This document shows, piece by piece, positions 54,180-63,298 of a stretch of 64,000 bases of DNA. This stretch comes from Rhizobium sp. CG5 (lineage in GTDB: Bacteria > Pseudomonadota > Alphaproteobacteria > Rhizobiales > Rhizobiaceae): positions 1 to 64,000 of the forward strand of contig NZ_JABAEF010000004.1 of the NCBI RefSeq assembly GCF_023701945.1. The letters are read 5' to 3'. Each line of letters opens with the position of its first letter. Position 1 is the first letter of the stretch. The notes beneath the pieces are model-generated. The model saw only the letters and a program-made list of their open reading frames with translations. It was not told the origin of the DNA and made no database searches. A program made the translations under genes and the position numbers.

Positions 54180-54413
54180 TTGGAAAAGATACCGCTAGCC
54201 CGCAAACGCGGTGCATTCGTTGCCTCGCCAGGTGGCGAGATCTCCCGCTTAGGCGCCCCGCACGGGCGTCGTCGCACGTTTGTTGCGGGGTGTGAGCTTG
54301 TTCATATAGGACAATCCATCCAGGCTGCCTTCATTGTCCATTCTGGCTGGGCCCATTCCTACAAGTGCCTCCATGGCGAAGTCGGCCCCATTCCACGACG
54401 AATTCAGAACTGA
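54180..54413 (+). pseudogene. Crp/Fnr-family regulator fragment
   Basis: The plus strand encodes about 60 residues like the cyclic-nucleotide-binding domain of rhizobial Crp/Fnr proteins: RRRTFVAGCELVHIGQSIQA then AFIVHSGWAHSYKCL (54258-54375). The similarity stops after EVGPI and a stop codon follows at 54411. The rest of the sensor domain and the helix-turn-helix are absent. A relic, not a functional regulator. Confidence 0.5.
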
Positions 54414-54468
54414 TCCGACTGAAGCCATCAAATTGTGAGATCAGGCGAGATTGAGGTGAGATTGCTGC

Positions 54469-55386
54469 ATGAACGACCCTTACGAAACTCTCGGCGTTGC
54501 CCGTTCCGCCACCGACAAGGAAATCAAGGACGCTTTCAAAAAGCTGGCGCGAAAAACCCATCCTGATCTGCATCCAGACGACAAGACCGCCGAAGAGACA
54601 TTCAAGGCCCTTTCCAACGCATACGATTTCCTCAAGGACAAGGAGAAGCGGCGGCGGTTCGATGCAGGCGAAATTGATGCCAGCGGCGTGGAACGCAAAC
54701 AACAGCGATTCTATCGCGATTTTGCCGATGGGCCGTCCAACACCTCTCATGCAGCGCAGGATGGATTTGCCAGCAATGAGGATCTTGAAGACTTTCTGTC
54801 GCGTGCCTTCAAAGGCGGAACGAGACGGACGAAAGACACGTTCCGTGCGCCCGGGCAGGATGTGACCTATGTGTTGCCGGTTGACTTCCTGGACGCTGCC
54901 ACCGGTGCGACGCGTACCATTACGCTTCCTGAGGGCAAGACGCTCCAGGTCAAGATTCCGCAGGGCGCGGACGACAGGCAGATGCTGCGGCTGAAGGGGC
55001 AGGGACTGCCCGGTTTTGGCGGTGGGCCTGCGGGGGACGCCTTTGTCGAGCTGCATATCGAGCCGCACCCATTCTTCCATCGCAAGGACGACAATATTCA
55101 CTGCGAGTTGCCAGTCACGGTCAGGGAGGCCGTACTGGGCGGGCGGATCGAGGTCCCCACCATTGGCGGCCCGGTCACGATGACGATCCCGAGAGGCGCT
55201 AACACCGGCCAGACGCTGCGACTTCGTGACAAGGGTGTTCTCAACCGGAAAACGGGTCAGCGCGGGCACCAACTCGTCACGTTGAAAGTTGTTCTTCCGC
55301 AGGGCGAGGAGCCGGAGCTGGCTGCGTTTCTGGAGACTTGGCAACCAAGAACGCCGGACGCGCCGCGCGCGGAGATGCTGAAATGA
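54469..55386 (+). CDS. cbpA: DnaJ-class curved DNA-binding protein
   Basis: 305-residue J-domain protein. The J domain (1-70) has YETLGVARSATDKEIKDAFK and the essential HPD in RKTHPDLHPDD (about 31). A short linker follows, then two DnaJ C-terminal substrate-binding domains (about 125-290: VTYVLPVDFLDAATGATRTI and GRIEVPTIGGPVTMTIPRGA). There is no zinc-finger domain, as expected for CbpA. It acts with DnaK and binds curved DNA. Its stop overlaps cbpM (ATGA). Confidence 0.92.
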   Translation: MNDPYETLGVARSATDKEIKDAFKKLARKTHPDLHPDDKTAEETFKALSNAYDFLKDKEKRRRFDAGEIDASGVERKQQRFYRDFADGPSNTSHAAQDGFASNEDLEDFLSRAFKGGTRRTKDTFRAPGQDVTYVLPVDFLDAATGATRTITLPEGKTLQVKIPQGADDRQMLRLKGQGLPGFGGGPAGDAFVELHIEPHPFFHRKDDNIHCELPVTVREAVLGGRIEVPTIGGPVTMTIPRGANTGQTLRLRDKGVLNRKTGQRGHQLVTLKVVLPQGEEPELAAFLETWQPRTPDAPRAEMLK

Positions 55387-55724
55387 TGCGGGTCGAGGAT
55401 ATTGTGGAGCAAATAGACGCGCTTCAGCGCAGCGATCTCGATGTGTGGATCACAGAAGCGCTGATCGTGCCGCATCACGATGGCGGTGTGATCGTCTTTT
55501 CGGAGAGGGAATGCGCCCGCATCCGCCTGATCTGCACGCTGCACTATGAACTGGAGATCGATAAAGACACGCTGCCGACCGTACTCTCTTTGGTCGATCA
55601 GCTATACCAAACTCGCCGGCATTTGTTGCAACTGACGGCGGCTGTGGCTGCGCAGGATAAGTCTGTCCAGGCAGCCATTCTGGATGCCCTTGACCTGGCC
55701 GGCACGTCGGATGGAGAGACGTAA
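55383..55724 (+). CDS. cbpM: Chaperone modulator CbpM
   Basis: 113-residue partner that binds the J domain of CbpA and inhibits it. Helical, with VDQLYQTRRHLLQLTAAV (about 76) and an acidic C-terminus. The position directly after cbpA with start/stop overlap supports the call. ATG 55383 begins the coupled start; a second Met follows directly. Confidence 0.85.
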   Translation: MMRVEDIVEQIDALQRSDLDVWITEALIVPHHDGGVIVFSERECARIRLICTLHYELEIDKDTLPTVLSLVDQLYQTRRHLLQLTAAVAAQDKSVQAAILDALDLAGTSDGET

Positions 55725-55977
55725 TCTGGCTTGGCATGCAATGCATCTGCATCCCAACCAAAAGCGGCGAACACGGATGAACTCCTGTGTCCGGAACCAA
55801 GTATTTCGACGGTCGTTAGGGAAAGAAAGGGTGAAGTAAAGCACGAAGGGGCTTGCGGGAGCCCTCAACTCCACCATTTAGCCTTTATCGCTGTGTTGGA
55901 GGTTGATGAGAAAGCAATCGCGCTATAAGAAGTTTGTCGCGGGGCCAGACGGCTCCGGGGATTTAAGAGGAACTATC

Positions 55978-56181
55978 ATGCCCACCGGTACTGTGAAATT
56001 TTTCAACGACGACAAGGGATTTGGCTTCATTACGCCGGAAAACGGCGGAACGGATGTCTTCGTTCACGTGTCTTCCTTGCAGCGGGGCGGCTCGCTCAGA
56101 GAAGGTGACAAGGTCAGCTTCGAAATCGGCCAGGACCGCAAGACCGGCAAGTCGAAGGCCGAAAACGTCAGCGTTCTTTAA
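55978..56181 (+). CDS. cspA: Cold-shock domain protein
   Basis: 67-residue OB-fold RNA chaperone. RNP1 motif KGFGFITPE (about 13-21) and RNP2 DVFVHVSSL (about 26-34), typical GTVKFFN start. AAGAGGAAC precedes ATG 55978. The 250-base upstream leader contains no gene and may be the long untranslated region common for cold-shock mRNAs. Rhizobia carry several copies; the symbol is by type. Confidence 0.92.
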   Translation: MPTGTVKFFNDDKGFGFITPENGGTDVFVHVSSLQRGGSLREGDKVSFEIGQDRKTGKSKAENVSVL

Positions 56182-56686
56182 TCACTGGCGGACGCCTCAC
56201 CTGCCCGTGGCTTTGGGCAGGCAAAGCGTCTCCGTCATTGGTGTGAGTTCAGACTGCAAACATATTCCTTGGATCGAGTTCTAACTCGCCGCCGCAAATG
56301 TACGGCGGCGGGATTTCTTGCGGCTATCGGCTGAGCTTCGAGGCGCTGTCTCAGGTAAGCGGCCGAATGCAAGGGCTTTGGCACCCCAAAGCGCGATATC
56401 ATGTATCGATTTTTCGCCTGTGATCTCGGTTTTGAGTACCCGCCCATGACGGCGCTCTGAGTTCATCCAGAGCACGCAAAACCAACTGTACAACTTCCCT
56501 TGAAGGCTTCGAAAACACCTGCTCGGTTGCATAAGACTTTCGTCTTACGACCAATCGTGGGCTTGGCACCTTGTGCGCTCAGGCTAGTCTGCCCCGTCTA
56601 CGTGGAGGAAATGTGCCTTTGGGGAGCGGTTTAACCGTCAATGGCACAATGGGATCGCAAGGTCAGCGAACAAGGAGGAGGAATCA
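56182..56686. other. Gap with hairpins after the cold-shock gene
   Basis: About 500 bases. CCTGCCC/GGGCAGG (56200-56221) and CCGCCG/CGGCGG (near 56289-56309) are hairpins that could end the cold-shock transcript, although no U-run follows. An 83-codon minus-strand frame at 56281-56532 (ends in basic KKSRRR) is not recognisable. The right end must hold the MFS promoter. Confidence 0.4.
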
Positions 56687-58480
56687 ATGGCAGTAGCAGG
56701 GGTAGACGCGACGGATCGTTCGCGCCCGATGACGGGAGAGGAGCGGAAGGTCATCATGGCCTCGTCCGCCGGAACTATCTTCGAATGGTACGACTTTTAT
56801 CTCTACGGTTCGCTTGCCGCTATCATCGGCGCACAGTTTTTTACCGCCTTTCCCGAAGCCACCCGCAACGTGTTTGCGCTGCTGGCCTTTGCGGCGGGTT
56901 TCATCGTGCGCCCGTTCGGCGCGCTGGTCTTTGGTGCGCTGGGTGACATCGTCGGTCGCAAATATACCTTCCTGATGACCATTCTCATCATGGGTCTGTC
57001 AACATTCCTCGTCGGTCTGCTTCCGTCCTACAGCAGTTGGGGCGCTGCGGCGCCGATCATCCTGATTGGATTGCGCATGCTGCAGGGTCTGGCCCTCGGC
57101 GGCGAATATGGCGGCGCGGCGGTTTATGTGGCCGAACACGCTCCAGCCAACCAACGCGGCTACTTTACCGCCTTCATCCAGACCACGGCGACCCTTGGCC
57201 TGCTTTTGTCGCTGGTCGTGATCCTGTCGGTGCAAGGCTACGTCAATGCCAATTGGGCGCCGACGGCGGTTCTCGACGCGGCCGGCGCGGTGGTCATGAA
57301 CCCCGACGGCACGGAGAAGATGATCAAGGCCTTCGATCTGTGGGGCTGGCGCGTTCCGTTCCTTGCCTCGATCGGCTTGCTGCTCGTTTCGCTCTACATC
57401 CGCTTGCAGATGAACGAATCGCCTGCCTTCAAGAAGATGAAGGAAGAGGGTGCTGCTTCCAAGGCTCCGCTGCGTGAAGCTTTCGGGACCTGGAAGAATG
57501 GCAAGATCGCCCTGATCGCGTTGTTCGGCCTCGTCGCCGGCCAGGCCGTCGTCTGGTATTCGGGGCAGTTCTATGCCCTGTTCTTCATGCAGAACGTCAT
57601 CAAGATCGACAGCTTCACCGCCAACGTTCTGGTGGCATGGTCGCTGATCCTCGGCACCGGCGGCTTCCTGTTCTTCGGAGCGCTTTCGGACCGTATCGGC
57701 CGCAAACCGGTCATTCTCGCCGGTTGCCTGATCGCAGCGCTGACCTATAATATCGTCTTCCCGCTGCTTACCCAGACGGCGAACCCGGCCCTTTATGCGG
57801 CGCACCAGACCCCGGTTACCGTCACCGCGTCGCCGGATGACTGCTCGTTCCAGTTCAACCCGACCGGAACGGCAAAGTTCACCTCGTCCTGCGACATCGC
57901 AAAAGCGACGCTTGCCCGGACGTCGGTGAATTATGCCACCGTCGAAGACCCGGCAGCGACAGTGGCTCAGATCAAGGTCGGCGATACGGTCATCCCGTCC
58001 TACGACTCCGCTGCCCTGACCGGCGACGATCTCAAGAACACCACGGCAGCCTTCAACAAGAGTGTAAACGACGCATTGACCGCAGCCGGTTATCCGCTGT
58101 CGGCAGCAGCGAACACCACCGTGGCCAAAGCCGCCAACTTCTTCGATATCTTCACCGGCCAGAAAATCACGGTCATCCTGATCCTGACCTATCTGATCCT
58201 GCTCGTGACGATGGTCTACGGCCCGATCGCCGCCATGCTGGTCGAACTGTTCCCGACCCGTATCCGCTACTCCGGCCTGTCGCTGCCCTACCACATCGGC
58301 AACGGCTGGTTCGGTGGACTGATGCCCGCAACCGCCTTTGCCATCTCGGCTCAGACCGGCAACGTCTATGGCGGTCTCTGGTACCCGATCATCATTGCCG
58401 CGGCGACCGTCGTGATCGGCGCGATCTTCGTGCCGGGCAATACGCACAAGAAAGACATCTTCGCCGACGACGCGAAGTAA
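56687..58480 (+). CDS. MFS metabolite:H+ symporter with large extracytoplasmic insertion
   Basis: 597-residue inner-membrane transporter of the MHS (ProP/ShiA/KgtP-like) family. Helix 1 region FEWYDFYLYGSLAAIIGAQF (about 33-52), the loop GDIVGRKYTFLMTILIMGLS (about 85), the motif LRMLQGLALGGEYGGAAVYV (about 127) and helix 8-9 loop GALSDRIGRKPVILAG (about 330). Between about residues 365 and 485 is an inserted non-membrane segment with two Cys (DDCSF, SSCDI), predicted outside the membrane between helices 9 and 10; usual family members have about 430-450 residues. ATG 56687 behind AGGAGGAGG. Substrate probably an organic acid. Confidence 0.88.
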   Translation: MAVAGVDATDRSRPMTGEERKVIMASSAGTIFEWYDFYLYGSLAAIIGAQFFTAFPEATRNVFALLAFAAGFIVRPFGALVFGALGDIVGRKYTFLMTILIMGLSTFLVGLLPSYSSWGAAAPIILIGLRMLQGLALGGEYGGAAVYVAEHAPANQRGYFTAFIQTTATLGLLLSLVVILSVQGYVNANWAPTAVLDAAGAVVMNPDGTEKMIKAFDLWGWRVPFLASIGLLLVSLYIRLQMNESPAFKKMKEEGAASKAPLREAFGTWKNGKIALIALFGLVAGQAVVWYSGQFYALFFMQNVIKIDSFTANVLVAWSLILGTGGFLFFGALSDRIGRKPVILAGCLIAALTYNIVFPLLTQTANPALYAAHQTPVTVTASPDDCSFQFNPTGTAKFTSSCDIAKATLARTSVNYATVEDPAATVAQIKVGDTVIPSYDSAALTGDDLKNTTAAFNKSVNDALTAAGYPLSAAANTTVAKAANFFDIFTGQKITVILILTYLILLVTMVYGPIAAMLVELFPTRIRYSGLSLPYHIGNGWFGGLMPATAFAISAQTGNVYGGLWYPIIIAAATVVIGAIFVPGNTHKKDIFADDAK

Positions 58481-58493
58481 GACCAAACAAAAG

Positions 58494-58526
58494 CAGGCCG
58501 GCCTTCGGGCCGGCCTGTATTTTTTA
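58494..58526 (+). terminator. Rho-independent terminator of the MFS gene
   Basis: CAGGCCGGCC-TTCG-GGCCGGCCTG, a perfect 10-bp stem with a TTCG loop (58494-58517), followed by TATTTTTTAA. Confidence 0.95.
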
Positions 58527-58763
58527 ACTTCGTGCCTGCCAAGAATTGAGACTCGTCCGGGTCTGCGCCATGGGGCCTTTACGGCCGCCTCGGAGCCCTT
58601 CGGCCGCAGAGAGGCTGTTGCCGGAGACTTCCACCACCCCGTTCGTACAGGTGGTGCCGCTGCCAGGCCTAGAGCCGAGCGGAACGTTCCTCGAAAGAAC
58701 ACGGGACAATCTTCACAATGCTGACGATCATGCACTTGTCGGGCCGCATCGTGTGCGAGCCGG

Positions 58764-59054
58764 TCATGGCTTCTGACGGGCTTTTGTCCAAATCGCCCAG
58801 ACAGAAACGAAGCAGGCGAGTATAATCGCGTTCGAGACAAGACCGCAGGCAATCGCAACGAGGCGGGCTTCGTTGCCGGTTGCGGCATTTGCCGCCGTTG
58901 TCAGCGGCAACAGGATCGCCACGAACACAACGCCAAGACCCAGAGGCATTGCCAGTCCCATTGTTGGGCGTGTCCGCAACGCTGTCAGCAGCAAGAACAG
59001 GATGAGGCCGATGCGGAATGGATCCATGAGTTGAGAGACGAGCGTTTCCAACAT
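58764..59054 (-). CDS. Small membrane protein of unknown function
   Basis: 96-residue protein with three predicted helices: FRIGLILFLLLTALRT (about 12-27), LAMPLGLGVVFVAILLPLTT (about 33-52) and LVAIACGLVSNAIILACFVS (about 64-83), and a short basic tail. ATG 59054 has GGGGAT upstream; the frame extends further without a site. No family recognised. Not obviously linked to the MFS gene, with which it is convergent. Confidence 0.55.
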   Translation of the reverse strand: MLETLVSQLMDPFRIGLILFLLLTALRTRPTMGLAMPLGLGVVFVAILLPLTTAANAATGNEARLVAIACGLVSNAIILACFVSVWAIWTKARQKP

Positions 59055-59496
59055 TTTAGATCCCCGGTTTGTTTTGAACACCATGGTTCCACAAAGAACG
59101 TGTGCGAGCAAGCGGCCAAACATGCGCGGCCGGAAGACACGAGAGCAAACGGGCCCGTTGATCAAACCTGGCATTTTAGGATGAAGGGTTTACCCGTCAG
59201 CTGTGCTATAGGTTGTTTGTCGACGTGTCCGTCGTGCCTGCTCGCCTGACCTGCCGAGTTTGACGTGCCCCTTAAGTTTCCGGCCCTTGAGAGCGGCTTG
59301 ATGACGGCGACATGGATCATAACGCCGGCATCTGTCATGCCTGACGTGAGCCATGCACCCCCGGCACAATGGTGACAAATCCGCCATCTGGAAAGCGCTG
59401 TTCCAACCCGCGCTTTTCAACGGCCGCATAAGAACCAAACGGTGTCAAAGCACGATGCGAACAGAGCCCCACTCAAGTCTCCAATACACTGAGTAA
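59055..59496. other. Gap without a recognisable gene
   Basis: About 440 bases between the small membrane protein and the receiver-domain gene, presumably the divergent promoters of both. A minus-strand frame at 59190-59438 is Arg/His-rich and looks like noise. Confidence 0.45.
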
Positions 59497-59892
59497 ATGA
59501 TGAAAAATGGCAAAGCAGTCGTCCTGGTTGTCGAAGACAGTACGATCATTCGAATGGGCGCCATCGATCTGGTGCTGGCGGCCGGCTACGAAGCGCTTGA
59601 GGCCCATGATGCGGACGAGGCAATTCGCATTCTGGAGTCGAGAGATGACATCGATCTCGTTTTCACCGACGTTCAGATGCCAGGGACGATGGACGGCATA
59701 AAGCTGTCTCACTACATTCGCGATCGCTGGCCCCCGGTAAAGCTGATCATTGCATCCGGCGCGGCAATTCTCGAGGAGAGCATGCTGCCGGTCGGCAGCA
59801 GGTTCTTCTCAAAGCCCTATGATGAACACACGATCACAGACGTCATGGCCAAGCTGCTTTCAGGCGAAGCGCCAATCGCCGTCGCCGGTTGA
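59497..59892 (+). CDS. Single-domain response regulator (CheY-like)
   Basis: 131-residue receiver domain without an output domain. Acidic pair in VLVVEDSTIIR (about 10-14), phospho-acceptor Asp in VFTDVQMPG (about 58), Thr/Ser position in IIASGAA (about 86) and Lys in FFSKPYD (about 107). Such stand-alone receivers are common in rhizobia in general stress and motility signalling. ATG 59497 or 59500; no strong ribosome site. Convergent with exoP, with no kinase gene nearby. Confidence 0.9.
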   Translation: MMKNGKAVVLVVEDSTIIRMGAIDLVLAAGYEALEAHDADEAIRILESRDDIDLVFTDVQMPGTMDGIKLSHYIRDRWPPVKLIIASGAAILEESMLPVGSRFFSKPYDEHTITDVMAKLLSGEAPIAVAG

Positions 59893-59954
59893 ATTCGGCA
59901 GCGGACCGGCGCTCTTCCCGCCGCGGTCTCCGGCTTGCGCTGCCGGATCCGATG

Positions 59955-62297
59955 TCATGGGCTGACGCCCGTCTGCTCGACGTAATATTTGGCATAATTG
60001 TGCCGCATGGTTTCCGAACCGCCGAAGTCGCCATAGCGGCCCAGTTCGGTCATGTCGGTCTTGTTGAGGATGACGCCGAGGATCTTCGCGCTGATCTGCG
60101 TCTCCGCATCGAGAATATCGGAAACCAGCCGGGTCGGTGTCTTGCCCCATTCCACCACGAAGATGAAGCCGTCGGCATGGGGGGAAAACGCCTTGGCATC
60201 GACGACCGGGCCGAGCGGCGCAAGATCGACGATCACATAGTCGAAGGACTGGCGGACGTTGTCGATCAGCGTTGTCATGCCGGGCGAGGCCAGAAGTTCG
60301 TTGGTATGATGGAGATGCGGGGACGCCCGCCCTGCGACCGGCAGGATATGCAGTTTGGTTTCCTGGTCGATCTTCACGGCATTGGTCCAGGGCACCTCGC
60401 CCAGCACGACTTCGACCAGGCCGATCGTCGGGCTCGGCTTTAGCAGGCGGCTCAGGCTCGGGTTGCGCAAGTCTCCGTCGATCAGCAGCGTCCTCTTGCC
60501 GCTCGCTGCCAGCAGCACGGCAAAATTGGCAGCCACCGTGGATTTTCCTTCGCCGGGTATCGACGAGACGACCCCGATGACGCGGCTGGCACGACCCTGC
60601 AGGATGATATCTGCGGCGAGTTTCGTATTGCGCAGCGTTTCGGTAAAGGCCGAGCGCGGCGCGTCGAGCACGGTCCGCATCACCCGGTTCAGTGCCTCGC
60701 GGTCTGGCTTGGGTTCCGGTTCGACGCGACGTTTCAGGAAGGGCAGGGCCGGAAACGAGTAAACCTTCTTCGGCTTGGCGCCGATCAGCGGCAGATAGCC
60801 GAGCGACTTCTGGCCAAGCACTTTGCGAACATCGTTTTCCAACCGGAAAAAGCGTTCCTGCATCTCCTGGAAAAATCCGAGAGCACCGCCCAGCATCAGG
60901 CCCAGCACCACCGAAAGGGCCAGAACCATGGTCCGCTTCGGTGCGGAGGGCGAAACGGGCACGCCTGCTTCGGAGATGACGCGCGCCTTGGCGATCGGGA
61001 ACGATTGTTGCTGTGTCGCCAACTCGTAACGGCTCAGGTAGGATTCATAGAGCGATTTCAGCGCTGTCGCCTTTTGTTCCAGTTCGCCCAACCGCACCAG
61101 CGAACGGTTCGCCTCGGAATTGCGGCCGGCGACGCCGTCGATACTGTCGCGCAGCGACTGTTCGCGCGACCGCGCCACGTCGAATTCGTTGCCGTAGCTT
61201 GCCGTCAACTGTTCCAGTTCGCGGAAAATCCGGCCGGCGACATCGGTCTTCTCGGTCCTGAGCGCCACGGCCTGTGGATGATCTGCGCCGAAATTCTGCG
61301 TGATTTCCTGCTCCCGCTTCTCGATGGCCAGATAACGGCCGCGCAACTCCTGGATTACGGAATTGTCCGTCTGCTGGGACGAGACGACGGCATTCTTGAC
61401 CGCGCCCTCCGGTCCCTGGTCGATGATCGACTTGAACTGGCGATAACGGGCGCCGGCCGTTGCGGCATCGGCCTGGGCGATGATCAGCTGGCTGCTGAGA
61501 TCGGCCAATTGCTGCTCGGACATCAACTGGCCGCGCGTCGACGTCAGGCCGTTTTCCGTCTTGTACCGCTCGACGTCGAGGGAGGCGGCCTGGGCACGCT
61601 GACCGAGATCGGCAAGACGTTGCTGCAGCCAGACGGAAGCTTTTTCGGTGGCATCGAAATTGGCGTTCAACTGGTCCGTCAGAAAGGCCTCGGCATAGGC
61701 ATTGGTGACTTTCGCCGCCAATTGCGGGTCGGGCGACTTGTAGGAAAGCGCCACGACGGCACTGCGCGATACGCGCTCGACGGTGATCGATTGCTGAATG
61801 AGTGCGGCGGCCTTCTGGCGTTTGCCGCTCAGAATGGCTGCATCGGAGGCAGGCGTCGACATGTCGAACAGTCCGATCATCGACCTTAGCCAGGATTTTG
61901 CGGTGGCGACCGGCGACTGCGGCGGATCGAGGATGGTCTCGTTTTCCGCAAGACCTGCCTCGTCTACCACACGCAGTGCCATCTTGCCGGATTTGAGGAT
62001 TTCGACCGTGCTCGAAATCTGAGTGTCGGCCTGTTGCCGGCTCTGGGCCGAAGTCTCTTCCTCCTCGGCGTAGCGCGACAGGCTATCGTCCAGCAAAATC
62101 TGGGTCTGCGACGTATAGATGGGCGTGGCAAAAACCAGATAGGCGATGCCGAGCGTCACCATAAGGGCGACCGAAAGCGCCACGATCCGGGTGCGCCGCA
62201 TCACGGCGGTGAGCAGTCGTTCCAGATCGATGAAGGAGTCGGAATTGTCCTTCTGGCGGTGCAATAGACTGTTCAAGGGCAGACTTCTTTCGTTCAT
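59955..62297 (-). CDS. exoP: Exopolysaccharide chain-length/BY-kinase protein ExoP
   Basis: 780-residue inner-membrane protein controlling polymerisation and export of succinoglycan-type polysaccharide. Wzz domain with helices at about 35-55 (IVALSVALMVTLGIAYLVFA) and 455-475 (MVLALSVVLGLMLGGALGFF), a long coiled-coil periplasmic part between, and a cytoplasmic tyrosine autokinase: Walker A SSIPGEGKSTVAA (about 590), Walker A' LLIDGDLRNP (about 620), Walker B DYVIVDLAP (about 695). The tail carries several Tyr (RYGDFGG, NYAKYY) as phospho-acceptors. Start ATG 62297. Last gene of the exoO-exoN-exoP run. Confidence 0.93.
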   Translation of the reverse strand: MNERSLPLNSLLHRQKDNSDSFIDLERLLTAVMRRTRIVALSVALMVTLGIAYLVFATPIYTSQTQILLDDSLSRYAEEEETSAQSRQQADTQISSTVEILKSGKMALRVVDEAGLAENETILDPPQSPVATAKSWLRSMIGLFDMSTPASDAAILSGKRQKAAALIQQSITVERVSRSAVVALSYKSPDPQLAAKVTNAYAEAFLTDQLNANFDATEKASVWLQQRLADLGQRAQAASLDVERYKTENGLTSTRGQLMSEQQLADLSSQLIIAQADAATAGARYRQFKSIIDQGPEGAVKNAVVSSQQTDNSVIQELRGRYLAIEKREQEITQNFGADHPQAVALRTEKTDVAGRIFRELEQLTASYGNEFDVARSREQSLRDSIDGVAGRNSEANRSLVRLGELEQKATALKSLYESYLSRYELATQQQSFPIAKARVISEAGVPVSPSAPKRTMVLALSVVLGLMLGGALGFFQEMQERFFRLENDVRKVLGQKSLGYLPLIGAKPKKVYSFPALPFLKRRVEPEPKPDREALNRVMRTVLDAPRSAFTETLRNTKLAADIILQGRASRVIGVVSSIPGEGKSTVAANFAVLLAASGKRTLLIDGDLRNPSLSRLLKPSPTIGLVEVVLGEVPWTNAVKIDQETKLHILPVAGRASPHLHHTNELLASPGMTTLIDNVRQSFDYVIVDLAPLGPVVDAKAFSPHADGFIFVVEWGKTPTRLVSDILDAETQISAKILGVILNKTDMTELGRYGDFGGSETMRHNYAKYYVEQTGVSP

Positions 62298-62388
62298 GAT
62301 CGCCGCTCTATCTCGATAATGTGTTCCTGTCCGGGCATGCTTGCCCGAACAGATCTCCGCTCGATCGCCAGAACCCGGTTGCGCCGCT

Positions 62389-63294
62389 TCAGGCGACCCG
62401 CGTCCGGCCTTCGTGCGACAGGACAAGCGCCTTGACCGAGGCCAGCACCGCGCCGCCAATATCGTCGCGCGCCAGAGCAAAGGCCACATTGGCTTCGATG
62501 AAGCCCTGCTTGGAGCCGCAGTCGAAGGTGCGTCCGTCATAGGGATGGGCATGGAATGGCTGCTGCGACGATAGGGTCAGCATGGCATCGGTCAACTGGA
62601 TCTCATTGCCGGCACCGCGCTGCTGGCGGGCCAGAATGGAAAATATGTCCGGCTGCAGAATGTAACGTCCGTTCAGATAGAAATTGGAGGGCGCCTGACC
62701 GGCCGGTGGCTTCTCGACCATATGGGTCACGGAAAAGCCGTGCGGCACATCTGGGCCCTTGCCGACAATGCCATAGCTCGATGTATCTTCCGGTGCGCAT
62801 TGCTCGACGCCCAGCACATTGCCGCCAACCGTGCTGTAGAGATCCATGAGACCGGCCATGCAACCGCGGGCGCCGAACGAGATCATGTCCGGCAGCAGCA
62901 GGGCGAACGGTTCGTCGCCGATCAGGTCGCGTGCGCACCACACCGCATGGCCAAGACCGAGCGGCGCCTGCTGGCGGGTAAAGCTCACCGAACCGGCCGT
63001 CGGCAACATGGCCTCCAGCTCCGAGATCTGTGCCGTCTTGCCGGACCGCGACAGCGACGAGATCAGTTCGGGAGCATCGTCGAAATGATCTTCGATGGAA
63101 TGTTTGTTGCGGCTGGTCACGAAGATGATCTGCTCGATGCCGGCTTGGCGTGCTTCGTCGACGGCATATTGCACCACCGGCCGATCGACGATGGTCAGCA
63201 TTTCCTTGGGCATGGCCTTGGTGGCGGGCAGAAAACGCGTTCCGTTCCCTGCCACCGGAATGACGGCTTTCCTGACGGTCCTGTTCGGATCCAT
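62389..63294 (-). CDS. exoN: UTP-glucose-1-phosphate uridylyltransferase ExoN
   Basis: 301-residue cytoplasmic enzyme making UDP-glucose from UTP and glucose-1-phosphate. Nucleotide motif [20 protein letters not shown] (about 12-31), [17 protein letters not shown] (about 55), [10 protein letters not shown] (about 130) and [20 protein letters not shown] (about 190). ATG 63294 is four bases after the exoO stop and 91 before exoP. Its linkage to exoO/exoP marks it as the exopolysaccharide copy rather than housekeeping galU. Confidence 0.92.
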   Translation of the reverse strand: MDPNRTVRKAVIPVAGNGTRFLPATKAMPKEMLTIVDRPVVQYAVDEARQAGIEQIIFVTSRNKHSIEDHFDDAPELISSLSRSGKTAQISELEAMLPTAGSVSFTRQQAPLGLGHAVWCARDLIGDEPFALLLPDMISFGARGCMAGLMDLYSTVGGNVLGVEQCAPEDTSSYGIVGKGPDVPHGFSVTHMVEKPPAGQAPSNFYLNGRYILQPDIFSILARQQRGAGNEIQLTDAMLTLSSQQPFHAHPYDGRTFDCGSKQGFIEANVAFALARDDIGGAVLASVKALVLSHEGRTRVA

Positions 63295-63298
63295 GGCA

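Noticed and set aside
56999..58888. 629-codon open frame on the minus strand opposite the MFS gene
   Set aside because: Rich in Arg, Gly, His and Asp with no domain; it is the antisense shadow of a GC-rich transporter gene.
59931..59947. CCGGC/GCCGG hairpin between the receiver gene and exoP as a terminator
   Set aside because: Only five base pairs and no U-run on either strand.
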